Below are positions 45,948-58,197 of a stretch of 64,000 nucleotides of DNA, piece after piece (the stretch's first letter is position 1; each line of letters opens with the position of its first letter). The stretch is from Choanephora cucurbitarum (Eukaryota; Mucoromycota; Mucoromycetes; Mucorales; Choanephoraceae). The position numbers were made by a program, and so were the translations under genes. Under the pieces are notes generated by a model. That model did no database searches, was not told the DNA's origin, and saw nothing but the letters and a program-made list of their open reading frames with translations. Location of the stretch: positions 124,001-188,000 of the forward strand of contig JAIWNI010000016.1 in the NCBI GenBank assembly GCA_025331435.1, in the 5' to 3' direction.

Positions 45948-47671
45948 ATGTCTTCATTAGATTATAGTCAAGATCCTAGTCATGCTTCATTACCATTGAT
46001 TGTACGTAAAGAAGCACCTTATAATGCTGAACCAACACCATCAGATTTAGTAAAGAATTATGTGACACCAGAAAAGTATTTTTTCTGTCGTAACCATGGC
46101 CCGTTACCAGACATCAAAGAAGAGACTCATCGTATTAAGATTCAAGGCATTGGTTGTCTTGAACCAGTTGAGTTTTCTATGAAACAGTTAAAACACAATT
46201 ATGAGAAACATTCAATCATGATGGCCATGCAGGTAAAATCATAATCATTGAGGCTTCGTTTGTCTTCTTATCTTTGCTTTTTTTCTTAGTGTGCTGTAAA
46301 TAAACAACAGGATTTAGACAGTTATTTTTAATCTCTAATAGCATATTCATTAGGGTAATCGAAGAGATGGTCTACATAAAGTAAAACATACAAAGGGTGT
46401 AAGTAAGCTTATCAGCAGTTACTATCATCTTACTTTAACTTCTCCTTTTTTTTCTTTTTAGGTCATTTGGGGTCCTGGTGCATTAGGCAATGCTGTCTAC
46501 AGTGGTTGTCGATTAAGGGATGTGCTTGCCGATGTTGGTGTAACGAGTAAGATCAGCAACATGGCAAAGCTCCATGTATCATTTGAATCCGTTGAGGCGG
46601 TACGTTTGTCTGTTGTACAACAAGCTAGTTTTCCTGACCACTTTTTCTTTTTTATAGTGTGAAGAAGATACATGTTATGGTTCATCTATCCCTTTATCTA
46701 AAGCATTGTAAGTTCAATTCTATCAATAGGCAGATGATACTCATCAGTATTTTTTTTTTTTAATCAAGAGATGAATTTGGTGATGTCTTATTGGCTTACG
46801 AGGTAAATGACAACAAACATGACCTTATTGAGTCTAAACTGTTGAATGTTAGATGAACTATCAAACTTTATCGCGTGACCATGGGTTTCCTATTCGAGTG
46901 GTTGTGCCAGGTTACATTGGTGGAAGATCAGTCAAATACCTTAAATCCATTACTATTCAGGACCATGAATCCTTTTCTTTTTATCAACGTAGAGATTATA
47001 AGATTTTACCAGAAAATGCAAGTAAAAGAAACAAAGAGAGTAAAGGCATAGTAACTCACATAGCATTAGGTTTCATGTGAAGCACAAGCCAATGATTATT
47101 GGTGTAAAGTACCTTCTATTGGTGAATACAATGTTCAATCTTATGTGTGTTATCCTGAAGATGGACTACATAAGGAACCTAGTATGAATCAAATTGTGCA
47201 AGGATATGCATTATCAGGTAAACTATCAGTGTATGATTCATTACTTGTAATCTTATGGTCTTTATTGTAGGTGGTGGTAGAAGTATTCAACGTGTTGGTA
47301 TGTTTTTTTTTACCTTTTTTCATAGAGCATCGCGAGTATTAAATCATATGAATAGATGTATCAGGGGACGATGGAAAGACTTGGGTAGTGGCTCAACTAC
47401 ATCAACCTGCAGCAAAGGATAACAATTGCCGAGTATGGGCTTGGTGTTTATGGACGGCTGTTGTGGCTACAAAAAGAGGCGTTAGAATTGTCAGTCGAGC
47501 AAGTAAAGTATCGAGTATATTAAAATGAAAGAAAGTGATGTTAAATGTTTGTTAATAGCGGATTCTTCTGGTAACATTCAACAAGAATACCCTGTTTGGA
47601 ACTATCGTGGCGTGATGAACAATGCTTGGAGAACAGTTGAGCCTGACAAATTAAACTTATCATGCTTATAG
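45948..47671 (+). CDS. Sulfite oxidase, haem-less plant-type molybdoenzyme
   Basis: Oxidises sulfite to sulfate at a molybdenum cofactor. Eleven exons (45948-46232, 46290-46295, 46354-46398, 46462-46599, 46658-46707, 46769-46802, 46853-47021, 47083-47217, 47271-47297, 47356-47502, 47559-47671) give 382 residues. The N-terminus (DYSQDP..., [28 protein letters not shown]) resembles plant sulfite oxidase and has no cytochrome b5 domain. MQCAGNRRDG contains the Mo-ligating Cys (residue 96), encoded with Ala by a 6-nt exon. Further motifs are [39 protein letters not shown] (KYLK follows), and the dimerisation domain [38 protein letters not shown]. The C-terminal SCL is only a weak PTS1-like tripeptide; plant enzymes end in SNL and are peroxisomal. 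Confidence 0.93.
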
Positions 47672-47766
47672 AAAAATCTTTTTAGCATAATTAAAGAAAA
47701 TCAAAATGCCGCTAGTTATAGTATGCCGAATTGGTGGTGCATTGTTTATTGTTATTTATCACTGTG

Positions 47767-48805
47767 CACTGTGATTTAAAAATTCAAGTTCAAAACTCGA
47801 AAATATTTCCTAAGTCTCTGCAACGCAACTCGAATTCCTTGAATTTTCGACTTGGAAAACTAGATTTTTTTTTGCAGTAGAAACTTGAATTCCTAGGATT
47901 TTGAAAACAGGAATTTCTAGGATTTTTTGCTGCTTAAATCTAGAATTTCTTGAATTTTATGAATGATAGTTATTTGATCCTTATTGGTAGTTTCTTTAAA
48001 GATTATACACTTTAAAAGCTGATGATTCAAAGGTTATGATATAGTAGCAATTAGAATTTTATTTGTGATAACAAAACAATGGAAAGCCAAGTCAGTTTTT
48101 TGCCTAATTAGCAAAGTGGGTTAATGAATAGGTCATTAAAAACAGTTATTTAAATTACCTCTTTATGACTTCCTTAAGTCTCATCAGACACTTGCTATTA
48201 AAAGCAAATATAGCTGTCAGTAATGCGTTTTGATATCAAATTGTCAAATGCTTACCTTTGACTTTCTCTTTTGAGATTGGCTGACTGCAACTTCATCATT
48301 CTCACCTTCACTTTCAGTTTCTTCACTCTCACCTTCATTTCTACATTTCATTTATTCTTGTCATCATCGCCGGTATTTCTATCTTTCCTATATTTTTCAA
48401 GCTTTACGATTAATCAAAGTAATAAAAGCTAGAATATTGTCGTTTGATCTTGGAACTTATATTAGAGATTTATTTGAATTAAATACTTGGAAAAAGACAA
48501 AGAGAAAAAAAGAGCATAAGGGGGGGTATTCGTTTTATATTCATGCGAAAACTATTATAATGATAGACTTGAATTTTCAATTGATAATGGGCAAGTGAAT
48601 CAAGACTAATAGACGACCTGTCATCAACCGTGGTTTGTATTTAACTGATACATCTTTCAGTTTTTTCTTTTCAAACAAAAAAACACTCAAGCTCAAACTG
48701 AAATGTACTTAGAAAAAAAAAGAAATATTTCTTGAATTCTTATAGCTGAGGAATAGAATTTTTCTAGGAAAACTAGGATTTTTCTCGGAAATTCAAACCA
48801 CAGTG
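47767..48805. repeat. Possible non-autonomous transposable element (about 1 kb)
   Basis: The left end reads CACTGTGATTTAAAAATTC and the right end, reverse-complemented, CACTGTGGTTTGAATTTC: an imperfect terminal inverted repeat. Both ends carry clustered copies of a subterminal motif of the type AATTC(C/T)TAGGATTTT (for example 47889-47904 and 47911-47927 on the left, CTAGGATTTTTCT near 48774 on the right). There is no transposase ORF inside. The CACTGTG at the left end is duplicated in tandem (47760-47773). No clear target-site duplication was seen, so the element class is undecided. Confidence 0.45.
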
Positions 48806-49129
48806 TAAGTGAAAAAAAAAACTAGTTTGGTAGCTTGCTTGAGAGAAGAGAAGGACCAAGACAATGAGAGAGCACCATGACAAGTGAAGAAAGGAGATAG
48901 AGCGAAAGAGCTTTTTGTAGCGTCAGAGGTTATGTAGTAGTATAAGTGACTTTGTAGTTTGAATGAAACGAAAGAAAAGAGAAGAAAAAAAAAGAAAGGA
49001 ACTTCATGTTGATTATTTAATAAATAAGAGGGAATATTCTTTATTTGTTTATTAATTTACATTAGAGATTTAAAAGTACAAAGCAGATGCGAAGTCTATA
49101 TTTGATATGATGATGTTATGATTTAGAGC
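48806..49129. other. Intergenic downstream of the PDR transporter
   Basis: AT-rich; nothing recognised apart from the 3' flank of the convergent gene. Confidence 0.4.
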
Positions 49130-52100
49130 TTATCGTCTGGGCTTTCTGAAAAGATAGACAAGACCGACAAAGACAATGACATTAAATACGAAGTAGGCAC
49201 AGAGAATACCAAAGTTTCTCCATTTGTTCTGGGGGCTCCAACCGAAACGACTGTTGACGAATTCAGTTCCAGAATTGTAGGTACAGTAACCACACATCTC
49301 AGGTGAGACAGCATCAGGGTTGTCAAGATAACCAGGAGCACCATAACTGAAGAAGTTGGCAGTGTATTCACCACAGGTTTGACCTTCAGGAGGAGTAAAC
49401 TTGATGAGATCATCGCTGGTACAGACAACATTCACATTCTGCAATTCATTGACTGCAAGACCTTCAATGTAGTAATGGAAAGGATCGAGCCAGTACATCC
49501 ATGAACTCCAGAACTTGGGCATGGAAGCAGGAGGTTGCATCAAACCAGCAAACAACAAGAGCAAAGAGATAATCAAGGGGTTGATCACGGAAGCCATCAA
49601 GGGAGATTCAGAGAAGGCAGCAATCACGAAACCAAGAGAAACGGCCCAACAGACAAGCATAGAGAAGTGAATGTAGAAGTAACCGACAGTTTCAGAGTTG
49701 TTGGTCATACCGGCAGTCCAGTAGAAGCCAAACATGAAGAAAGCAGCATAGAAGAAGATGTAAGGAATTTCGACCAAGACAGCAGAGATAGCCCAAGAGA
49801 ACCAACTGTAGTAACGAGAAGCATATTCACGTCTGAAGAATTGTCGTTCGACCATGAACTTGGGTTGAGCAAGAATAATGAGAACCATGGCCATGATGAA
49901 AGTACCAAAGAGAGCAAAGAGCTTGTTCAACAAATCAGATGAACTGTTTCCAAGCTTCCAGTAGGTAAAACCAGTAATCAAAGAGGTAAACATGACATTA
50001 CAGAAACGACCGACGTTGTATTCAGGAGATCTCCAGTAAGCCAAAGCCATACGCTTGTAGACCAACTTGAATTGAGTACCAAAGCCAGTAGCATAGGTCT
50101 TAGCTTCACGAGTGGGGTTAGCGTTAGATGAGTTACGGATGTCAGCAAGTTCGGCAGCCAATGCCTTGGCTTCTTCAGAGTGTAGCCAGATTTCAGCCCA
50201 GTCAGCCTTGGCCTTACCAGCAGTACCAGCACCAACACATTCAAGAATGTATTCAGCAGGGTTAGCATCAGGAGAACATTTGGGACCACCGTTGGATTCA
50301 AAGTAGTTGATCATAACTTGAGAGTCTTTACCGATTTCACCATAGTAAGCAGTCTTACCACCACGAACCAAGAGCAAGAGGTGATCAAAGTGTTCAAACA
50401 AGATAGCAGAAGGTTGATGGATAGTACACAAGACGGGCCAACCGGCATCAGCAAGTTTACGAATGAAACGGATAATGTTGTAAGAACTTTGAGCATCAAG
50501 ACCAGAGGTAGGTTCATCCAAGAAGAGAAGCTTGGGCTTACCAACCAACTCCATACCAATTGTCAAACGCTTACGTTCTTCAACGGAGATACCAAAACCA
50601 GTTTCAACTTGACCAATTTGAGCATCACCAATATCTTCCATTTCCAAAAGTTCAAGGATAGTTTCGACGTACTTGTCCTTTTCTTCTTTGGGGACATCGG
50701 CATCTTGACGGAGGTAAGCAGAGAAACGAAGGGCTTCACGAACAGTGACAGCAGATTGATGGATATCCATTTGTTCACAGTAACCAGTGATACGTTCAAA
50801 GTCGTTCATAAGAGCTTCGTAGTTCAAGAAGATTTCACCTTCAACTTTACCAATTGTCTTACGACGGGCCAAGACATCCAAAAGAGTGGTTTTACCGGCA
50901 CCAGAGGAACCCATGAGGGCAGTCAAGTGACCAGGACGAACGAGACCAGAGACATTGTTCAAAAGATGGAGATCACCACCCTTGAAGGGGACAGTGTAGT
51001 TGATGTTTTCCCAAGAGAAGGTAGTACCATCAGAGACGCTTTCCATTTGATCGGCGATTTCAGCTTGCTTGCGACGTCTGGCTTCTTCTTCTTCGTTGGT
51101 ACGAGGCTTAGGGGCCTTACCGGGCAAATAGAGCTTAGTGAGTGTACCGACCTTGCTTGAACCACCAAATTCCATGGCAAGAGCGGTCATGGCGGTAAAG
51201 AGCAAGAAGAAAGCAACGACGACAATGAAATCAGGAGCCCAGATTTGGCTAGGTTCGTAACTGAGGTAATCTCTCAAGTAATCGTCACCAAGAACGTGAT
51301 CTTGACCAGGTCTACCACCGTTCATTGTACAGACCTTGTGATTCCAATCATCGTAACCAGGACCGTAAGGAATGGCATTACCAGGACCTTCACAAGAATA
51401 GGATTCACCACCTAATTCGTTGATCAAGAGAGCTTTGTAACCATAAGTCAAGGGGTTGATCCAGTAGATCCAAGACAACCAAGGGTGCATCTTGTTGTAA
51501 GGAATAGTATAACCAGTGTAAGAGGTAACGGCAATCAAGATGATACCGGATACTTGAGTGGCAAGGAAGAAACTGGTGGTAGAAGCACCGAAGAATCTGA
51601 AGAAACCGTTCATACACATGTTGATGAAGAACAAAACAATAAAGAATGTGAAGAAGGCACCGGCAGTCAACTTGAGACCCATCATGAAATAGGCACAGAT
51701 TTCAAACAGAAGGACTTGTACAATAGCATAGGGAACATCCATGACAACTTGAGCAATGTAGAAAGCAGAGGGTCGGTATAAAGCGTATTGCTTGTGCTTT
51801 TCCAGAATGGGTCTACCCATCAAGAAGGCCATCAATTCAGATTGAGAGATAAAGGCATTAAATAAAACAGCAAAGAAAAGAGCACCACCACGAGAGAAGG
51901 CACCAAGACCATCGGGGGCCATTTTGAAGAAACAGGAGGCAGTAATTAAAGCTTGAATAAGGATAGTACCATAACGAGATATGAGAGCACCGATATCGGT
52001 GATATTAAGATAGAATTGACGGACAGTAAGGGCCTTGACTTGTTGATAGAAAGAGGCGGTATAAGGTGATTTTTTGCTGGCACGCTTTTGGTGTTGTTCA

Positions 52101-53583
52101 TCAACAGCTCTTCTAAAAGTATCTGCAGGCTTTTCGTTAGCAATTACTTGTTCATATTCCTTTAAGTCAGCCATAGCTTGTTGATAGACATTAGATTCAA
52201 GATAACGCTGTTCGAAATCGGAAGCAAAGCGAGGAGCAGTGCTTTCAAATCCAGGAATGATTTCACGTTCGTTGGGGTTACAGAGACCTGTCAAGAAATC
52301 AGGAATAGATTTACGAGCAGGACAATGGAAACCAAGGGATTCAAAGTATTCTTTGGCATATTCAACAGGACCAAAGTAGAGACAGCGACCTTCATCTAAC
52401 AACAGGACCTTATCGAAAAGAGAATAGATACTGTTAGAAGCTTGGTATAGGGTGGCAACAGTAGTCTTGTGCTGAATGTCGGTCATGATACGAAGGGCAC
52501 GAACATAATCAAGGGCAGAAGCGGCATCTAAACCACGAGTAGAACAATCCCAACAGTTGATGGAACTGTGTGTTGTCATTTGTTCAGCGATGGACATACG
52601 CTTACGTTCACCACCAGAGAGACCACGGACGAAGGCGTTACCAACCATGGTGTTCATTTGTTTGGTAAGACCAAGCATGTTACCGAGCATGTAGAGTACT
52701 TTGTTAACGAAATCTTCTCTGGTTTCATCGGGGAGACGCTTGCCGGGAGTTTTCATGCGGAGAGCAAATTCAAGTGTTTGCTTTGCTGTTAAAGTGGGAT
52801 AATGTTGATCTTCTTCTTCATTATAACACACTTGACCACGGTAGTGTTTGGCAAATGTATCGGGATCGATACCACCATAGCTGACAGTGCCGTTAATATC
52901 TGTGTAAGCACCACGCAAGTTGGCCATGATCTTTAAAAAGGTAGTACAACCAGCACCAGGACGACCGAGTACTAGGAGCATTTCGCCTTCTTTACAGTGG
53001 CCAGACAAGTTATGGAGAATGGTTTTTTTGTTGGAACTGACACCGAAACCGAACATCTTCCAGAACTGAAGAAATGAGAATACAGTAGGAATTGTGTGAG
53101 CATCGGCAGCTTGACCCTATTGATGATGACAAAAAAAAAGTTAGGCAGGCTGATTCTATTTTGATTGCGCTCAGTTGTGTAACGTACCATCACAGTTAAG
53201 TCTTTCCAAACAAGACCTAAATGCTTTTCGGTATGGCCAGCTTCATTTTCGTCACGACGAAGACCGTTCAAGTATTCATCGAGGTTGAATTCATCGGCTT
53301 CAGCTGTGCCTTCTTCTAATTTGCTGGCATGTGTAGATTTACGACTGATTCGAGAAAGTTCACGCTTCAATTCTTCGTACTCACTTTTGGCAGCTAGAGA
53401 ATTAAGATGAGTAAAGGTAAGGAAAAAAAATTTAATGTGTTTACCTCTGATGTCAACAGCATTAGCTTCAGATTCACCAAAGGCACCATCTTCTGTTTTG
53501 TATTGTGAAATTTCGTTTATAGTTTGCGTAGATCCATCACTAGAGTGATGATCAAATTCTCTATTCTCTTTATGAGAATTCAT
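49130..53583 (-). CDS. PDR-type ABC (ABCG full-size) multidrug efflux transporter
   Basis: Plasma-membrane pleiotropic drug resistance pump with (NBD-TMD)x2 order. Exons on the minus strand are 53583-53445, 53393-53188 and 53116-49130, giving 1443 residues, standard for the family. NBD1 has the PDR-specific Walker A GRPGAGCTT, signature GLSGGERKRMS and Walker B region NCWDCSTRGLDAAS. NBD2 has GSSGAGKTT, a degenerate signature SVEERKR and LLFLDEPTSGLDAQSS. This catalytic asymmetry is typical of fungal PDR proteins. TMD1 ends with the extracellular Cys-rich loop (SYSCEGPGNAIPYGPGYDDW), TMD2 ends at YLFRKPRR. The large last exon is intron-free for 3.99 kb and uses mainly C- or G-ending codons (AAG, TTC, AAC, ATC), unlike its neighbours, which suggests high expression. 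Confidence 0.96.
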
Positions 53584-56500
53584 TGATTATCAAAAGAAGG
53601 AGTTGAAGAGAATAAAGAAAAGAATAAAAAATTGATCGATTTCAGAAAATGAATCTGAATATTTATATCTTTTTCCAAAATCCGTAAGATTGGCATCTTT
53701 GTGTGCCGAAATTTTTCCGCGTATGGTGAATGAATGGAACAAAGAAACCCGGGCCAATCAAATCTTTTCGGTTTTTTTTTCTCTTTCTTTTTGCGTCTAA
53801 AGCTCGCTGCGGCAATGAAATTGACTTTCTCGATAGAAACCAAATCAATCACACTTTTTCTACCTGTACCCTTATGAACATAGTAAGCATTCGGTAAGCA
53901 TTAAAAAACACAGAGCCGTTTTGTACTTCCCTCCTTACTTAATGTATAAGAAACCCAATTATTACTCACTGCAAGCTTTTTTCCTCACCCCCTCTTCTTT
54001 CTTCCGGTCAAAAGTTAATCTTTTCAATCTCAAGTAACAGATCTAAAAAAAAATTTGATACGCTTTTCCAGTTGATAGAAGCAAAATAGGCATCTTCATG
54101 TTGTGCGCTTATCCTTTACTATACTTTGCTACAGTGTTCCGCCGAAACCGACCGAACTGAAGGATGAATCTTCAGCAAATAAAATAAAAAGAGAAACAGG
54201 ATGAACTATGAACTCCGTTATCTCATCGGGCTTTCTAATGAGAGTGTATCACACTTCTAAATTTTTTTTTCTTGAGTTTCAAAAAAAAATTATGGAAATT
54301 GCAAGAAGCTCGTGTATTATTATACAGGTATCTTTGGTTTAAGCGATTGTTTTTATAGGATGAAATAGAGAGAGTTATAAACATGCGAGATCAGTGCTTT
54401 TGGCAGCTACATTATCTCCTTAAATCGATTTCTTTGCTTGTTTGTTTGTTTGCAATGTATTCTATTAAATGAAGAGCGTTATCATCTTATGTAGGAGGGG
54501 GGCAAAATAGATCCGATAAGTTGTGGAAGTTGAAATGTTGATTGGCCCGTTTGGTATATAGCCGTAGCTATCCGGGCTCACCGATTGGCTTCTAGAAGTT
54601 TTTCCGTAAAGTCTGAATTTGGATAATTAAGTAAAAACCCAACTAATCAGAAGAAGGCTATTTTTCTTTTTTTGATTTGCATAATTTGTCAAATCAAACT
54701 TCTTATTTCCCTTTTTTATTTAATTTCTCTCTTTTTTAAAGTCGCAAAATACTAAATAAGTAAAGAAAAAAGAAAGGCAGAATTCCCTTGTGATGTTAGT
54801 GAGATCAAACAGAAATACAAAAAGAAAAACCTGGCAGTTATCTATATAGAATTTTGCCGAAACCCCCTTGAGATCACAAATGCACAAAAAGTGCACGCTC
54901 CACACTTAAGGGGGGGGGGGCTAAAGACAACAAAGAAAATTACAGTCAGATGGCCAATTAGGTTTGATAATTGACATTGTTCCAAACAAAGAAAATTCAT
55001 TTGTTTGAAGGTGATAAACCAAAGTCTAAGAAGAAGTCTTTTGCCTATATCTACAGAAGAGAATACCACCATGCAGTTAGAAAAACATACGCAACAGCTT
55101 ACTCATTTATAAAGCAGAAAAAAGCTATATATTTTTCAATAAACTTGCATCTAATATATGGATGGCTTATCTTTGTTCTCAATTAAACGATTACTTTTAT
55201 GATTCTTCATAAATAAAATATCACTCCTACCATTAAGTGTTCAAAAACAGAACAGACAACGAATCCCAAATATATCGTGTAACAGTTTTTACTTTTTTTT
55301 TAGTAAATTGACACCTTGATCTTTAATACATGCGATTCAGGTAAATCGCCAAATTGCAAAGTTACAGGTTCTCGCGTCAGGCTATTGTAATTCCCTTTAA
55401 AGTTTTCTGGAGTTACAAGCCAGTTCAACTTGTAGACAAAAATAAACGTTTAAGGAGTAAATCCGAGAGAACTCACGGGTCTTTTTATAGAATTCAACAG
55501 CTATTGGTTATATGTATCCACTTATTGCTATATAGTCCTACATTATATCAAGAGATAGGTTACAGGCTTTAAGATAGTACTTGTAACAGCTTCATAATAC
55601 CGACAAGTATAGTAGCAAGCAAGAAGATAATAATAAAACTCAGTAATGTACCTACGATTTCAAGTTTATACGGTATCGGTATTGACGGAATTTGACGCCT
55701 ATACATAAACTGTGGACGATAATGCGGGGTATTATTACACGTTAAGTCGTGATGAGCATCTTAGCAAGCTACGTTGCAATGCATACCTTGATTCAAATAC
55801 AAAACACATTTGGTTTTGGCGCTTCAGGGGACTCAGACCTGTGGCCTAGCTTCCCCCCTTTTTTCCTAGATGGGAAAACATATGACCAGAATGAAACGTT
55901 TACAACAAAAGATCTTCTATTCTTGTCCTGTACCTATATAGACTGTGATTCTTCTACCAAATGAATAGCTTCTTTCTACAGATAACTTCAAGTTATAAGA
56001 AAACTCTCTACTGTCATCATGTTTTTGTAAAGCCTCGACTTACCTCGTGCATCTTTGAGAATATCGTCATATCTGAATCAAGTCTGTTGGGTTTATCAAG
56101 AAGAGAGTAAAGATTTTGCATCAAAGATTGAAATGTACAATCTTAATCAAGTCCAGGTTTCCCTTTCAGCCATACTATTATACATTTTGATCCAATTGCA
56201 TTCGCGTTAGTACTTGGAGAGGCACAAAGCTCAAACATATGGCTAAGGTACCTATACAGTCGGTCAAAGTGTCCGTCTTTTGAGTTATAAAGTCAAATCT
56301 GTGTGCTAAAAGTGAGAGGCGCAGCATCTTGATTGAGTACCAGGCTATTTCTTGCCGCAGCAAAAGCTTACATTGCTTGCCATCTAAGTCGTCTAGTCTT
56401 TTCAAAAACCTTGTGTTATGTCTGGAATGCTTTGTCGGTTGCCTTTAGATCGTTAGATTGTATTCAACTTTGGATCTGCCGTTAAGATCATGTATAGAGA

Positions 56501-58197
56501 ACGCTTAGAAGAAAGCTTAGATGAGTAACTGGATTGGTCAAGAGTCCGACTGTTGTGTTGCTGATCTGATATCTATCAGTAGCGAATGTCATACAGCTCA
56601 TGGCTAACACGTCATTGCTTTAGGATCTATAATCTGAACTGTGATTAAACAAGGATATAGCTCAACAATTGGAATACAAACAAACCAACAACATGACCAA
56701 CCGCGTCTCGTGTAATTCTGCCAACCGTTTTTGATCTCTTTCTCCCAGTCTTATATATTTCACAAGAGGTCTATTTTTGAATTACCACCATGACAAAAGC
56801 CTTAAGATTTACTGGCTAGAATGGAGATGCTGATACTTTTTCTTTTCTTTTGAGAATAAAGGATTCATACACCGTATTCTAAGAGGCATTTGTTACCATC
56901 ATTTACATAAATAAGTTGACTTTCTTATGGATCTAAAGGAGCAGTTTTCCTCTGTCTTTATCAATATCAGACAAATCATGATAGTGTTTCATCTTTCTTG
57001 ACCCTTAAAAGATATTTGATGTTGATAAAGAAAAACCTTCCAAGATTAGGCTGTCTGACAGCGATTTAGTCCTATTTCTAATGAACACCAAAGTTGCATT
57101 TAGATATCTTACACGAATACTGCAAAATCGTAGATGTATATACAAAACGCCGGTATCCGTTTATGCCATTCTTCTCATAAGAGAGACAGCTTAGCTTTCA
57201 TTGTATTTAAAGGCAGTACAGAACAAAGAGTTCAATTTATTTGAAGTTTTGGTTTTAGTGAAAGACATAACAAAAAAAGGAGCCTTCACTCGCTATATAA
57301 ATCTGGGAACAAGTATGATTCAGCCAGATACAGGAAAGGTACGACTGATAGTAAACGAAAAGAAAAGCCCTTGCTGAGATGAACACTTTTACTTCGCAAG
57401 GCCGTTGCTAGTTTAAGGATACCTAGAGAAAAAAAAAAGAAAAAGTTAGCAAACAGTCAACTAATTTGATTCAATCGTCTTTTCTTTATTCTGATTGGAG
57501 ATAGGTGACAATACTAACGGGATCAACAGCTATGGGAGGGTAACGACACAAATGCCAACGCACAACTGATAGCTTTATAAAGTCATGCAATTGTTTGCTT
57601 CAATAGACACGTAGCTTGTCAAACAGTCTTCATGGTGAAACTCAATGAGTCTTTACATTTGTCCAGCTTTTTCAAGTTAAACACTAAATGGTTATCTCCA
57701 TTATTCTGCATTAGGTTATAGCGGATTGCTTTATGGCTTTCGAAAAAGGTTGTGAATTGGCTGTTGGTAATTCACTTGAAGGTATGAAAGTTAAAAGAAG
57801 GTAAGACGAATCCTCAGAGCAATGAAACCCCATGGCTAGTTAGTTAGTCTCCACCAGACAAAAAAAAAAGGTTTGCTACACTGCTGCCTTGATTTCTTCA
57901 TTCTTCTCTCATAAAAGCTAATGTAAGTACTACCTATGCTTTCTTTTGTTTGCAGAAGCATTACAAGTATATAGTTTACATTCTAAAAAGTCAATGAAGA
58001 TTATCTTTCAATAGAAAGAGAAAGAGAAAAAGAACTGAGAAATGCATGTATTCTTTGTCTGACAAATGAAAAAAGTTTTATTGTATTATTAGAGCATAGA
58101 GATTTGATAAATTTTTAGATTACAGTGTGTACAGGTTGAATGTTGTTCTTTGAGTGGTGAGATTACAATGACGAGAAATGTGTTGCTTTGTTAAGCT
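53584..58197. other. Gene desert of 4.6 kb
   Basis: No gene can be supported on either strand. Short ORFs (for example 55749-55964 plus and 56178-56405 minus) have no recognisable domain and could be relics. A promoter-like cluster lies at 54540-54605 (two inverted CCAAT, TATATA and a two-unit heat-shock-like TTCTAGAA). A CCAAT is also present near 53755, in the PDR upstream region. Confidence 0.5.

Noticed and set aside
55749..56405. Short ORFs in the gene desert that look partly coding
   Set aside because: No recognised domain and no continuation by plausible splicing.
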